From: Jeotgalicoccus meleagridis
Lineage (GTDB): Bacteria > Bacillota > Bacilli > Staphylococcales > Salinicoccaceae
NCBI RefSeq assembly: GCF_903994045.1
Contig: NZ_CAJEWD010000007.1
Coordinates: 62,001 to 126,000 of the forward strand
DNA length: 64,000 nt
Direction: 5' to 3'
Shown here: positions 55,119 through 64,000 of the stretch, piece after piece
Position numbering within the stretch: position 1 is the stretch's first letter
Layout of the letters: each line of letters starts with the position of its first letter
The notes under the pieces: generated by a model
The model's database searches: none
Told to the model about the DNA's origin: nothing
The model's input: only the letters and a program-made list of their open reading frames with translations
Program-made: the position numbers and the translations under genes

Positions 55119-57504
55119 AGAATGGTTAGAAAGCTTTATTGATATCGATGTGTCGACTGATGAATTGAGCGAAACAATTACACGTGGTGGCATCGAGGTT
55201 GATGCGATAGAAGACTATACAAAAGACATTAAAAAACTCGTTGTCGGCTACGTTAAATCAGTAGAACCTCACCCTGAAGCGGATCGTTTAAATATTTGTC
55301 AGGTGGATCTTGGTGAAGAAACCGTTCAAATTGTGTGCGGGGCACCGAACGTTAAAGCGGATTCCTATGTCATTGTTGTTAGAGTCGGCGGACGCTTACC
55401 AGGTGGCGTGAAAATTAAAAGAGCCAAACTTAGAGGGCAATTATCTGAAGGTATGATATGTTCTCTACAAGAAATTGGCATTAAAGAAGACTTTGTACCG
55501 GAAGCTTATAAAGAAGGAATATTCATCTTTGACAGCGAACAAACAGCGGGGGAAGATGCGCTAAGTGCACTTTACTTAAATGACCAAGTATTAGAATTTG
55601 ATTTAACACCTAATAGAAAAGATGCCTTATCTATGTTAGGTGTTGCTTATGAAACTTCAGCCTTATTTGGCGGTATGATTCGTAAACCTAAAATTGAATA
55701 TACTGAAAGTGATGAGCGCGCAGAAACATCAATAGAAAATCTCAATCTTGATGCGGTGCCATTTTATAGTGCTAGAGAAGTTAAAAATGTAGTGATAAAA
55801 CCATCTCCACTGTGGATGCAAGTGAGATTAATCAAAGCGGGTATTCGTCCGATCAATAACGTTGTTGATATTTCGAACTATGTTCTCTTAGAATATGGTC
55901 AACCACTCCACATGTTCGATAAAGATGCGATAGGTTCAGATAAAATCGTGACACGTTTTGCTGAAGAGGGAGAAACATTTACCACTTTAGATGGCAATGA
56001 AAGAACACTAAAAGCTGAAGATGTTGTTATTACTAATGGCCAAGAGCCAATTGCCTTAGCAGGGGTCATGGGTGGCTTGAATTCTGAAGTCACTGATAAA
56101 ACAAAAAATGTTGTGATTGAATCTGCATATTTTGACCCAATCAAAATAAGAAAAACGAGTCACCGTCTCAACTTAAGAAGTGAAGCTTCACAAAGATTTG
56201 AAAAAGGTGTATCTCATGAATTTATTTTACCAGCCTTAAACCGTGCGGCTTACCTCTTAGAACAATATGCAGAAGGTACTGTACAAGCTGGCATTCAAAG
56301 TGATGGACAACTAGATTTAGAACCTAAAAAGATTACGACGTCCACTGACTTTTTAAACAATCGTCTTGGTACCGAGCTTTCTGATGATGAAGTTTTAGAC
56401 ACACTCGGTCGTCTAGGTTTACTTGCAGAAATTGAAGCAGGGCAACTCGAAGTGAGTATACCGTCTCGTCGTGATGACCTTGTTATTCCTGAAGATATAT
56501 CAGAAGAAGTTGCTAGAATTTATGGCTATGATAATATTCCATCAAGCTTACCTAAATATTCTAAGATTACTGCAGGTAAATTGACTGATGAACAAGCTAA
56601 GTTACGTGTGATAAAACACCAGCTCAATGCTCACGGTTTATCAGAGGCAATCAACTATGCCTTAACAAGTGACAAGAGAATTGGTGAATTTTCAGAGCTT
56701 AAAGACTCTCTCAACTTACTGATGCCAATGAGTGAAGACCGTGCAGCTCTTAGAACATCACTTCTTCCTCACTTAGTTGATAATGCGACTTATAATTTAA
56801 ACAGACAGTTAAAACATGCGAGTTTATTTGAAGTCGGCAAGATATTTAAGACTAATGGCCAAGATCAATTGCCAGAAGAAATCTTAATGCTAGCAGGAAT
56901 CATGTCAGGTCGACAAAATGAAACAGCTTGGACAAAAGATGGTCAAGATCCAGACTTCTTTACCTTAAAAGGTGTCGTCGAGTCCTTATTTATAAAACTG
57001 AACTTGAACGACAGAATTAGCTATGTTAAAAGCCAACGCTTTGAAGAACTACATCCAGGTCGTACTGCTGATATTTATCTTGATGATAAAGTTATCGGGG
57101 TAATTGGAGAACTTCATCCTTTATATAGAGAGGCACATGACCTCAAGCAAACGGTTGTTTTTGAGTTAAACTTAGAAGAAGTTTTAGCTGAAAAAACAGG
57201 TAATATTGTTTATGAGTTCCTAAGTAAATATCCGTCAATTTCTCGTGATGTTGCTCTAGAAGTTGACAACACAGTCTTAGTTAAGGATATTGAAGACTTG
57301 ATAACAGATGCAGCACCGAACTATTTACAAGCTGTTTATCCATTTGATGTTTACGAAGGTGAACACATCGAAGAAGGTAAAAAATCAGTTGCCTTACGTC
57401 TCACTTATTTAAATAAAGAGGATACGCTAACTGATAAAGATGTTGAGAGCGTTCATCAAAAAGTACTCGATGCGCTTGTGAATAAAGGTTATATAGTAAG
57501 ATAA
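55105..57504 (+). CDS. pheT: Phenylalanyl-tRNA synthetase beta subunit
   Basis: A 799-residue subunit with the N-terminal tRNA-binding EMAP/OB domain (about 40-150, [15 protein letters not shown]), B3/B4 editing domain, B5 domain, catalytic-like domain and C-terminal ferredoxin-like anticodon domain ([13 protein letters not shown]). Translation is coupled to pheS by overlap. The ribosome site TGGAGG lies inside pheS. A terminator follows. Confidence 0.96.
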   Translation: MKVSREWLESFIDIDVSTDELSETITRGGIEVDAIEDYTKDIKKLVVGYVKSVEPHPEADRLNICQVDLGEETVQIVCGAPNVKADSYVIVVRVGGRLPGGVKIKRAKLRGQLSEGMICSLQEIGIKEDFVPEAYKEGIFIFDSEQTAGEDALSALYLNDQVLEFDLTPNRKDALSMLGVAYETSALFGGMIRKPKIEYTESDERAETSIENLNLDAVPFYSAREVKNVVIKPSPLWMQVRLIKAGIRPINNVVDISNYVLLEYGQPLHMFDKDAIGSDKIVTRFAEEGETFTTLDGNERTLKAEDVVITNGQEPIALAGVMGGLNSEVTDKTKNVVIESAYFDPIKIRKTSHRLNLRSEASQRFEKGVSHEFILPALNRAAYLLEQYAEGTVQAGIQSDGQLDLEPKKITTSTDFLNNRLGTELSDDEVLDTLGRLGLLAEIEAGQLEVSIPSRRDDLVIPEDISEEVARIYGYDNIPSSLPKYSKITAGKLTDEQAKLRVIKHQLNAHGLSEAINYALTSDKRIGEFSELKDSLNLLMPMSEDRAALRTSLLPHLVDNATYNLNRQLKHASLFEVGKIFKTNGQDQLPEEILMLAGIMSGRQNETAWTKDGQDPDFFTLKGVVESLFIKLNLNDRISYVKSQRFEELHPGRTADIYLDDKVIGVIGELHPLYREAHDLKQTVVFELNLEEVLAEKTGNIVYEFLSKYPSISRDVALEVDNTVLVKDIEDLITDAAPNYLQAVYPFDVYEGEHIEEGKKSVALRLTYLNKEDTLTDKDVESVHQKVLDALVNKGYIVR

Positions 57505-57506
57505 AG

Positions 57507-57533
57507 ATAAGCGTGCACTTGGCACGCTTATTT
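57507..57533 (+). terminator. pheST terminator
   Basis: A 10-bp stem ATAAGCGTGC / GCACGCTTAT with an ACTTG loop, then TTTACTT. Confidence 0.75.
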
Positions 57534-57541
57534 ACTTGAAC

Positions 57542-57570
57542 TTGAATTCATAAAATAGTAAAAGTATAAT
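57542..57570 (+). promoter_or_regulatory. zapA operon promoter
   Basis: TTGAAT (57542-57547), 17-base spacer, perfect TATAAT (57565-57570). It would drive zapA-cvpA-polX-mutS2 and the small peptide. Confidence 0.78.
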
Positions 57571-57619
57571 GAGATTAAATTGACTTTGTGTGAGAAAGAC
57601 AAGGAATGGGGGACGTCAC

Positions 57620-57883
57620 ATGAGTGGAAAGAAGACCAGAATAGCCGTTAAAATATATCATGAAAATTACACGCTAGTTGGCCAAGAAGACGAGGCACAT
57701 TTAAGACTGATTGCAGATAGTGTCGATGAGAAAATAAGAGCGATTGCCAGTAAAAACCCTGGCTTAGATACAACGAGAAAAGCAGTGCTTACGGCTTGTA
57801 ATATAATGGACGATTATATAAAGTTAAAAGAAAAATGCGATCGACTTGAAAGCGAAGTAGAAGCGCTAAAGAAGGAAAATTAA
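57620..57883 (+). CDS. zapA: Cell division protein ZapA
   Basis: An 87-residue protein with the ZapA pattern: an N-terminal beta region (KTRIAVKIYHENYTLVG, noted as residues 4-20), HLRLIADSVDEKI, then a C-terminal coiled coil. It bundles FtsZ filaments at midcell. The start at 57620 follows GGGGGA. The zapA-cvpA-polX-mutS2 order is conserved in Bacilli. Length matches the family. Confidence 0.9.
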   Translation: MSGKKTRIAVKIYHENYTLVGQEDEAHLRLIADSVDEKIRAIASKNPGLDTTRKAVLTACNIMDDYIKLKEKCDRLESEVEALKKEN

Positions 57884-57886
57884 TTT

Positions 57887-58414
57887 ATGACTTTAATCTT
57901 ATTAATTATTATAATAATCGGCTTGATTGCAGGTTACCGTCGGGGGCTCTTACTACAAGGCATCCACTTAATCGGTACCTTAGCCGCGATTGTGATTGCT
58001 GCAAAAAACTATGAGAAGCTCGGTAGCCGCTTTGACTTAGTCATGCCTTATCCATCAACTGCCGGTGATAATTTAGTATTAGAAAACATAAGCAATCAGG
58101 AATACGGCTATTATTACATGTTTGCCTTCTTTCTAATCTTTATTGTGTCAAAAATCATCATTCAAATTATTGTGAGTGGCTTTGACTACTTCCAACAAGT
58201 GACCACAGGTGGGTTAGTTACATCCATCGGTGGCATCATACTTGGAATTGTTGAAACGATTTACATTTTAGTTGTAGTCTTGGTCTTTGTCGCAACTATT
58301 CCTTATACACCAGTCCAAGAAGCAATTGCTAATTCTGGACTAGCTAATTTCATTATTGATCACACATTGGTCGTGTCAGACAAATTAATAGAGTGGATAC
58401 AAGTAGAGTCATAG
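57887..58414 (+). CDS. CvpA family membrane protein
   Basis: A 175-residue protein with four hydrophobic helices and the RGLLLQGIHLIGTLAAI start typical of CvpA (colicin V production) proteins. In Bacillus the gene (yshB) lies between zapA and polX as here. Molecular function is not defined; envelope homeostasis is suspected in other bacteria. It starts 3 bases after zapA. Confidence 0.87.
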   Translation: MTLILLIIIIIGLIAGYRRGLLLQGIHLIGTLAAIVIAAKNYEKLGSRFDLVMPYPSTAGDNLVLENISNQEYGYYYMFAFFLIFIVSKIIIQIIVSGFDYFQQVTTGGLVTSIGGIILGIVETIYILVVVLVFVATIPYTPVQEAIANSGLANFIIDHTLVVSDKLIEWIQVES

Positions 58415-58442
58415 AGATATGACTCTTTTTTTGGAGGATAAA

Positions 58443-60152
58443 ATGCTTAAAAAAGATGTCATTCGATTATTAGAAGAGATCGCAGTATATATGGAATTAA
58501 ATTTAGAAAATACCTTTAAAGTGTCAGCCTATAGAAAGGCAGCTCAATCACTTGAAAACGATGAGAGAAGTTTAGAAGAGATAGGTGATGTCGGTAAGCT
58601 TAAAGGAATTGGTAAAGGTACAACTAGCGTCATTGAGGAATTTGTAAACACGGGACAATCACAAGTGCTAGAAGATTTAAAAGAAACAGTACCAACTGGT
58701 CTTGTACGCATGTTAAAGATACCGAGTTTAGGACCTAAAAAGATTGCTAAGATCCACGATGTGCTCGGTATTAAGACGATTGAAGCCTTAAAAGAAGCTT
58801 GTTTAAACCAGGAAATCAGTCAGCTCCCTGGTTTTGGAAAAAAGAGTGAAGCAAACATTCTTACTAATATAGATACGGTGCTCAGTCGTCCAGACCGTTA
58901 TCCAATCGATAAGATTTTAAAGTTTATTGATTTAGTAGAAAAAAGCATTAAAGCATTTGGTGTTAAGCGCTATGATATCGCTGGTAGTTCAAGACGAGTT
59001 AAAGAAACTTCAAGAGATTTGGATTTCATCCTAGAAACTGATGATATTAGTGGTTTTACAGAATTTATGATTGGCCAAGCTTATGTGACCAATGTCGTCA
59101 GTCAAGGAGAGAAGAAACTATCGCTTGAAATTGAAGATGACTTCGATAAGATTAACGTGGACTTTAGATTTGTTCAAGGTGAAGAGTACATTTCGACTTT
59201 ACAGCACTTTACTGGGTCAAAAGATCATAATGTTAAAATGAGACAGCTTGCTAAAGAACGAGGCGAAAAGATTTCTGAGTACGGGGTTACGACAGAGTCT
59301 GGCATCAAGACTTTTAAATCTGAAGAAGAATTTTATCAATATTTTGGTTTGGATTATATTCCACCAGCCATGAGAGAGACCGGTCAAGAAGTCGATATCG
59401 ATATTAAAGATATTGTTAAACTCTCAGATATAAAAGGTGACCTTCACATGCACACGACTTATAGTGATGGTGCAGCAACAATTAGAGAAATGGTCGAAAG
59501 TGCAAGAGAAAAAGGCTATGAATATATTGTCATTACTGACCACTCTAAGAGTTTATTTGTGGCTAACGGCTTAAGTGAGGCGCGTCTTTTACAGCAAATT
59601 AAAGAAATCAAAGAGATCGATAAGGAATATGATGACATTGATGTCTATGCAGGTATTGAAATGGATATTTTAGCAGATGGTAGCTTAGATTATGACGAGG
59701 AAATTTTAAAGCAACTCGATTACGTTATTGCTGCCATTCATTCGTCCTTTTCACAGAGTGAGAATCAAATCATGACGCGTCTTAAAAATGCGATGGACAA
59801 CCCTTATGTCAGACACATTGCCCATCCGACTGGTCGTTTAATTGGAGTACGTGATGGTTATGATGTAGATATGGAAGCACTGTTTGATTATGCTAAAGAA
59901 ACAGGAACCATTTTAGAAATTAATGCCAATCCTAGACGTCTGGATCTATCGAGTGAAGTGATAAAAAACAGGGAAGTTATGTTTACTGTCAACACAGATG
60001 CACACCATCCAGATCATTTTGATTTTATGAAGTATGGTCTAGCGACCTTACAAAAAGGTTTTATCAACAAATCACAAGTGCTCAATACACTATCGCGACA
60101 AGCATTTAAAGAATTTATTAATAAAGGTAAGTTGAGTGATATTCATGAATGA
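58443..60152 (+). CDS. polX: DNA polymerase X with PHP domain
   Basis: A 569-residue family X polymerase. The N-terminal 8-kDa and HhH regions (about 1-145), polymerase palm with AGSSRRVKETSRDLDF and following INVDFRF carboxylates, and a C-terminal PHP phosphoesterase starting DLHMHTTYSDG (about residue 335). It fills short gaps in repair; the PHP part gives 3'-5' exonuclease in Bacillus. The start at 58443 follows TTGGAGG. It overlaps mutS2 by 8 bases. Confidence 0.94.
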   Translation: MLKKDVIRLLEEIAVYMELNLENTFKVSAYRKAAQSLENDERSLEEIGDVGKLKGIGKGTTSVIEEFVNTGQSQVLEDLKETVPTGLVRMLKIPSLGPKKIAKIHDVLGIKTIEALKEACLNQEISQLPGFGKKSEANILTNIDTVLSRPDRYPIDKILKFIDLVEKSIKAFGVKRYDIAGSSRRVKETSRDLDFILETDDISGFTEFMIGQAYVTNVVSQGEKKLSLEIEDDFDKINVDFRFVQGEEYISTLQHFTGSKDHNVKMRQLAKERGEKISEYGVTTESGIKTFKSEEEFYQYFGLDYIPPAMRETGQEVDIDIKDIVKLSDIKGDLHMHTTYSDGAATIREMVESAREKGYEYIVITDHSKSLFVANGLSEARLLQQIKEIKEIDKEYDDIDVYAGIEMDILADGSLDYDEEILKQLDYVIAAIHSSFSQSENQIMTRLKNAMDNPYVRHIAHPTGRLIGVRDGYDVDMEALFDYAKETGTILEINANPRRLDLSSEVIKNREVMFTVNTDAHHPDHFDFMKYGLATLQKGFINKSQVLNTLSRQAFKEFINKGKLSDIHE

Positions 60153-62472
60153 AAAAACATTTAATACGCTCGAGTTTCATAAGATCTTAAATAGTGTCAG
60201 GGAGTTCGCTATTTCTGATAAGACAAAAGAAGCGATTAATAATGACATTGTAGAAACCGAGCGCGACATTATAGAAAAAAATATATTAGAAGTTGATGAT
60301 GCATCGACTATGCTCCGCTATGGTCATGTAGAGCTTGCTGGGATTTCTGATATTAGAGAATTCGTTAGACGGTCAGAAATAGGAAGTATCTTAGGCGTAC
60401 GTGATTTTAATATGATTGCGAGCTTGTTAAACCGTAAAAAAACTCTGGAAAATTTAATCGCCAATTTTGAAGAGGATGAGATTGTCTTAGAGCATATAAA
60501 GCCCTATGTTTCAAACTTAGAGGACTTACATTTCATTTATAAGAAGATTAAGGAAACCGTTGATGAAGCCACAGTCTTAGACCATGCTTCGACGACACTC
60601 TTAAGAATTAGAAGAAAGATTTCTAGTGAAGAAGGAAAAATTAAGGACAGGCTTAATGATATTGTGCGAAAAAATGGTCGTAAGCTATCTGATAATATCA
60701 TTACAACGAGAAATGGCCGTTATGTTATTCCAGTTAATGTGGACTACCGCTCAGAATTTAAAGGGATTGTTCATGATGCATCTCAAAGTGGACAAACCAT
60801 CTATTTAGAACCAACGGCTGTTGTTGAGATGACCAATAATATTTCTACTTTAAGAGAAAAAGAAGCGACAGAAATCACTAAAATTTTAAGTGAACTGACC
60901 AATGATATTGGTGAGCATGCAGAAGACTTATATGTCTATGACGAAGCTTTACATCATTTAGATATGGTCTTTAGTAAAGCAAAATACGGTGCGCATATTA
61001 AAGGATCAAAGCCACATTTAAGAGATGACGATACCATTCGTTTAATTTCAGCCTTTCACCCGCTCTTAGATTCTGAAACAGCAGTGAAAAATGATATTTA
61101 CCTCGATAATCAAACCCAAGCTGTTATTATTACTGGACCGAATACAGGTGGTAAAACGGTGACTATTAAGACAGCTGGACTTGCAGTCTTAATGGCCCAA
61201 GCAGCGATTCCAATTCCTGCAAGAGATGGTTCAGAAGTGTCAATCTTTAAAGACGTCTATGCAGATATTGGTGATGAACAATCCATTGAACAGTCCTTAT
61301 CTACCTTCTCGAGTCATATGGTGAACATTGCCGATATTTTAAGATCTGCGACTGACGATAGTCTGATCATCTTAGATGAACTCGGGGCCGGAACTGACCC
61401 AGAAGAGGGGGCAGCTCTAGCGATTAGTATCATTGAGTACTTGCTTGACCAAGGTTCAAAGGTCATTGCAACGACACATTATCCACAACTTAAATCCTTC
61501 TCTTACACAAGAGATGATGTCACTAATGCGAGTATGGAGTTCGATGTGTCTAGTCTATCGCCGACTTATCGTTTATTGATGGGCATTCCTGGTAAATCAA
61601 ATGCCTTTGAAATCTCTGATAAACTCGGTTTAAAAGAAAGCGTCATCGACCGAGCCAGAACCCTAACTGGTAGAGATAACATGGAAGTCAATGATATGAT
61701 TACGGCTCTAGAAAGACACACAACACTTGCTCGTGATAATGAAATTGAAACGACTGAACTATTAAAAGAAACCGAAGATCTTTATCGAAATCTAAACGAG
61801 CAAAATGAAAACTTTAAAGAACTGAAAGCTAAGATGATAGAAAAAGCGCAAGAAGAAGCCAATCGCATCGTCAAACAAAGAGAACTTGAAGCTTCAGAAA
61901 TTATTAAAGAATTAGAGATGATGAAAGAACTCGGTGTCGATAGCATACAAGAACATGAACTGATCGAAGCGAGAAAGGCTTTATCGGATAGTTATTACCA
62001 AAAGGATATTAAAAAAGATGTGCGTAATGAAACTGATGAAGTGCTGAAAGTTGGCGATGAAGTAGATGTCTTAACTTATGGTCAAAAAGGTGAGATCATT
62101 GAAGTCGATCAAGATGAGGTCACTGTACAGATGGGTATTATCAAGATGAAGCTCGATAAATCAGAAGTGAAAAAGAGAAAAGCCAAAAAAGTTGAAAAAC
62201 CCGTCACAATCAGACAAAATAAAAGTCATGTTAAACGTTCACTTGATTTACGAGGCGAAAGATATGAAGATGCACTCATTCGACTTGAGCAATATCTTGA
62301 CCAGGTGCTCTTATCGAACTACACTGAAGTTGAAATCATTCACGGTAAGGGGACTGGCGCACTTCAAAAAGGTGTGCAACAATATTTGAAACGTCATCCT
62401 AAAGTGAAGAGCTTCCGTGGTGGTATGCCATCTGAAGGTGGCTTTGGTGTGACGATAGTAGAAATGAAATAG
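60145..62472 (+). CDS. mutS2: MutS2 / RqcU
   Basis: A 775-residue MutS-family ATPase without a mismatch-reading domain. Core and lever helices come first, then Walker A GPNTGGKTVT, Walker B LIILDELGAGTDPEEG, a long coiled coil, a KOW-like segment and the C-terminal Smr nuclease domain (SLDLRGERYEDAL, IIHGKGTGALQKGV). In Bacilli it senses collided ribosomes and starts ribosome-associated quality control. The start at 60145 overlaps polX; GAGTG lies 6 bases before. Confidence 0.95.
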   Translation: MNEKTFNTLEFHKILNSVREFAISDKTKEAINNDIVETERDIIEKNILEVDDASTMLRYGHVELAGISDIREFVRRSEIGSILGVRDFNMIASLLNRKKTLENLIANFEEDEIVLEHIKPYVSNLEDLHFIYKKIKETVDEATVLDHASTTLLRIRRKISSEEGKIKDRLNDIVRKNGRKLSDNIITTRNGRYVIPVNVDYRSEFKGIVHDASQSGQTIYLEPTAVVEMTNNISTLREKEATEITKILSELTNDIGEHAEDLYVYDEALHHLDMVFSKAKYGAHIKGSKPHLRDDDTIRLISAFHPLLDSETAVKNDIYLDNQTQAVIITGPNTGGKTVTIKTAGLAVLMAQAAIPIPARDGSEVSIFKDVYADIGDEQSIEQSLSTFSSHMVNIADILRSATDDSLIILDELGAGTDPEEGAALAISIIEYLLDQGSKVIATTHYPQLKSFSYTRDDVTNASMEFDVSSLSPTYRLLMGIPGKSNAFEISDKLGLKESVIDRARTLTGRDNMEVNDMITALERHTTLARDNEIETTELLKETEDLYRNLNEQNENFKELKAKMIEKAQEEANRIVKQRELEASEIIKELEMMKELGVDSIQEHELIEARKALSDSYYQKDIKKDVRNETDEVLKVGDEVDVLTYGQKGEIIEVDQDEVTVQMGIIKMKLDKSEVKKRKAKKVEKPVTIRQNKSHVKRSLDLRGERYEDALIRLEQYLDQVLLSNYTEVEIIHGKGTGALQKGVQQYLKRHPKVKSFRGGMPSEGGFGVTIVEMK

Positions 62473-62481
62473 GTGGAGTAG

Positions 62482-62580
62482 ATGGATAATTTTGATATGT
62501 ATAAGCTCGCAAAAGTCCTGATTGTTGTCAGCATTATCATGTTTGTCTCAGGGATTCTGTACTTAGTATTTTTTACTTGA
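62482..62580 (+). CDS. Small single-span membrane peptide, 32 residues
   Basis: A short gene directly after mutS2: MDNFDMYKLAKVL followed by one membrane helix (about 12-31) and ending FFT. It has a ribosome site AGGTGGAG 3 to 10 bases before the ATG that partly overlaps the mutS2 stop. N-terminal residues are charged, suggesting N-in topology. It would be cotranscribed with mutS2. I recognise no family. trxA has its own promoter downstream. Confidence 0.65.
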   Translation: MDNFDMYKLAKVLIVVSIIMFVSGILYLVFFT

Positions 62581-62589
62581 GCAATACCG

Positions 62590-62618
62590 TTGAGTGAATA
62601 AAATATGTATTGTATAAT
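62590..62618 (+). promoter_or_regulatory. trxA promoter
   Basis: TTGAGT (62590-62595), 17-base spacer, perfect TATAAT (62613-62618). Confidence 0.82.
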
Positions 62619-62649
62619 AAAATCACTATTATTATGGAGGTAGTTTTAG

Positions 62650-62964
62650 ATGGCTATTATTGAAGTTAATGATTCAAGTTTTAAAGAAGAAATTGGCAGT
62701 GGTTTAACACTCGTAGATTTTTGGGCACCATGGTGCGGGCCTTGTAAAATGATCGCTCCAATCTTAGAAGAGTTAGCACCTGAAGTTGAAGGTAAAGCTA
62801 ATATTGCTAAATTAAATGTGGATGATAACCAAGCAACAGCAAGTGAGTATGAGGTAATGAGTATTCCAACATTAATTCTTTTCAAAGACGGCGAGCCTGT
62901 TGACAAAGTTGTTGGATTCCAACCGAAAGAACAACTTGCTTCATTAATAGAAAAACACGCATAA
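62650..62964 (+). CDS. trxA: Thioredoxin
   Basis: A 104-residue thioredoxin with the active site WCGPC (Cys29 and Cys32), the cis-proline motif SIPTLILF and the usual fold length. It reduces protein disulfides and serves enzymes such as the methionine sulfoxide reductase encoded at 3012. It follows TGGAGG, has its own promoter, and lies between mutS2 and uvrC as in other Bacilli. Confidence 0.97.
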   Translation: MAIIEVNDSSFKEEIGSGLTLVDFWAPWCGPCKMIAPILEELAPEVEGKANIAKLNVDDNQATASEYEVMSIPTLILFKDGEPVDKVVGFQPKEQLASLIEKHA

Positions 62965-62968
62965 GTTT

Positions 62969-62996
62969 AAAAAGTCGCCTATGGCGGCTTTTTTTC
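62969..62996 (+). terminator. trxA terminator
   Basis: Stem AAAAAGTCGCC / GGCGGCTTTTT (one G-T pair) with a TAT loop and a T run. Confidence 0.85.
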
Positions 62997-63013
62997 TTTA
63001 AAGAAGGGATTAT

Positions 63014-64000
63014 ATGACTGAATTAAAATTAAAACTATCTGTCTTACCAACTGAACCTGGCTGTTATCTAATGAAAAATGATGATGGTGAAATTATCTAT
63101 GTAGGTAAGGCAAAAAACTTAAGGAATAGGGTGCGTTCATACTTCTCAGGTGCACATGATGAGAAAACCATGAGATTGGTACAAGATATCGTTGATTTCG
63201 ATTATATTGTGACTGCATCAGAAATTGAATCTCTCCTCTTAGAGAATACTTTGATAAAAAAACATCAACCGAGATACAATATTCTCCTAAAAGATGATAA
63301 ATCCTATCCCTTTATAAAAATCACTAAAGAAAAACATCCTAAACTCGTCGTAACGAGAATCGTTAAACCGAAGACTGGTATTTATTTTGGACCCTATCCA
63401 AATGCTTATAGTGCGCACGAGACAAAAAAACTGCTAGACCGAATTTATCCGCTTAGAAAATGCAATACGATGCCTGATAAACTCTGTCTCTACTATCATA
63501 TTGGTCAGTGTTTAGGACCTTGTGTCTTCAATGTGACCGATGAACAAAACCAAGAGATGATCGACGGGATTACCAACTTCTTAAATGGTGAGACGGATTC
63601 TGTTATGGCAGAACTAAAAGAAAAAATGGAAAATGCTGCGGCGGAATTAGAATTTGAAAAAGCCAAAGAATACCGTGATTTGATGGGGCATATAGAGAAT
63701 ACTATGGCCAAACAAAATATGCTGACTAAAGATATGACAGCAAGAGACTGCTTTGGTTATGCAGTAGAAAACGGCTGGATGTCTGTCTCAGTGCTCTTTA
63801 TTAGAAGCGGTAAACTGATAGAGAAAAAAGCTGAAATGTTTCCAATCAATGATGATATAGAAGAAGAATTTTTTAGATTCATTATGCATTTCTATGATTT
63901 AAATTCTAACCTTCTACCAAAAGAAGTTCATATTCCAAAAGAGTTTAATGTGGATCTCCTAGATGAAGCACTACCAGTCGCAGTAAAAGGGCCAATGAGA
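63014..64000 (+). CDS. uvrC: UvrABC system protein C, N-terminal part (runs off window)
   Basis: The first 329 residues of UvrC. The N-terminal GIY-YIG nuclease domain, which makes the 3' incision, is visible: [25 protein letters not shown], noted as residues 15-39, with YFGPYP further on. The UvrB-binding UVR region (about residues 195-235) and the start of the RNase H-like half follow. The frame is open to the window end. The start follows AAGAAGGG. Confidence 0.95.
   Translation, partial: MTELKLKLSVLPTEPGCYLMKNDDGEIIYVGKAKNLRNRVRSYFSGAHDEKTMRLVQDIVDFDYIVTASEIESLLLENTLIKKHQPRYNILLKDDKSYPFIKITKEKHPKLVVTRIVKPKTGIYFGPYPNAYSAHETKKLLDRIYPLRKCNTMPDKLCLYYHIGQCLGPCVFNVTDEQNQEMIDGITNFLNGETDSVMAELKEKMENAAAELEFEKAKEYRDLMGHIENTMAKQNMLTKDMTARDCFGYAVENGWMSVSVLFIRSGKLIEKKAEMFPINDDIEEEFFRFIMHFYDLNSNLLPKEVHIPKEFNVDLLDEALPVAVKGPMR

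Overview
The window is 64 kb of low-GC Firmicute chromosome. Gene content and order match the conserved rpsD-ezrA-thiI / accDA-pfkA-pyk / citZ-icd / polA-mutM-coaE-gapB / nrdR-dnaB-dnaI-thrS-infC-rpmI-rplT / pheST / polX-mutS2-trxA-uvrC backbone of Staphylococcaceae. The short DnaE, a SpoVK/CbxX-type AAA protein, the YtkL/YtoI/YtpI/NrnA cluster and a GntR gene in front of accDA fit that family. Several neighbours expected in Staphylococcus are absent (tpx before ytxK, phoPR between icd and polA), so a non-Staphylococcus genus of the family is likely. That placement is inference.

Layout. 1-3.5 kb: end of an AAA ATPase, a FetAB-like ABC exporter, autoregulated rpsD and the free-Met-sulfoxide reductase. 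3.6-12.6 kb: ezrA, cysteine desulfurase plus thiI, a NAD kinase, sppA, an RDD protein, ytxK and ackA. 12.6-13.5 kb: an inserted Phd/YefM-RelE toxin-antitoxin pair with a clear operator-like palindrome. 13.7-18.7 kb: luciferase-like oxidoreductase, stress protein, alanine dehydrogenase, a 0.7 kb tandem-repeat island, an unrecognised gene and ytkL. 18.8-31.8 kb: ytoI, ytpI, nrnA, dnaE, malic enzyme, gntR, accDA, pfkA, pyk and a lipoprotein. 32.2-44.9 kb: citZ-icd, an AbgT transporter, the DNA repair/CoA/GAPDH group, a heme-oxygenase-like protein and primosome genes. 45-48.5 kb: T-box-controlled thrS and the L20-controlled infC operon. 48.5-49.3 kb: a second repeat island with two different 51-bp arrays. 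49.3-64 kb: membrane protease, alanine symporter, M42 peptidase, rRNA methylase, T-box pheST, zapA-cvpA-polX-mutS2, a tiny membrane peptide, trxA and the start of uvrC.

Most of the window is housekeeping. The least ordinary material is non-coding. There are three tandem arrays (8 x 41 bp, 4 x 51 bp, 6 x 51 bp). Each unit carries an inverted repeat with 6-9 bp arms around a 15-17 nt loop, and each period is close to a whole number of DNA helical turns. Scattered relatives of the 41-bp unit lie near 13.56 kb and 31.9 kb. There is also an 86-bp hairpin between thiI and the NAD kinase gene. Other points of interest are the probable ATA start codon of infC, near-identical promoters on the two T-box operons, and a 32-residue membrane peptide between mutS2 and trxA.

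All calls were made by reading the sequence. No database search was run, so family names rest on recognised motifs, length and gene order.
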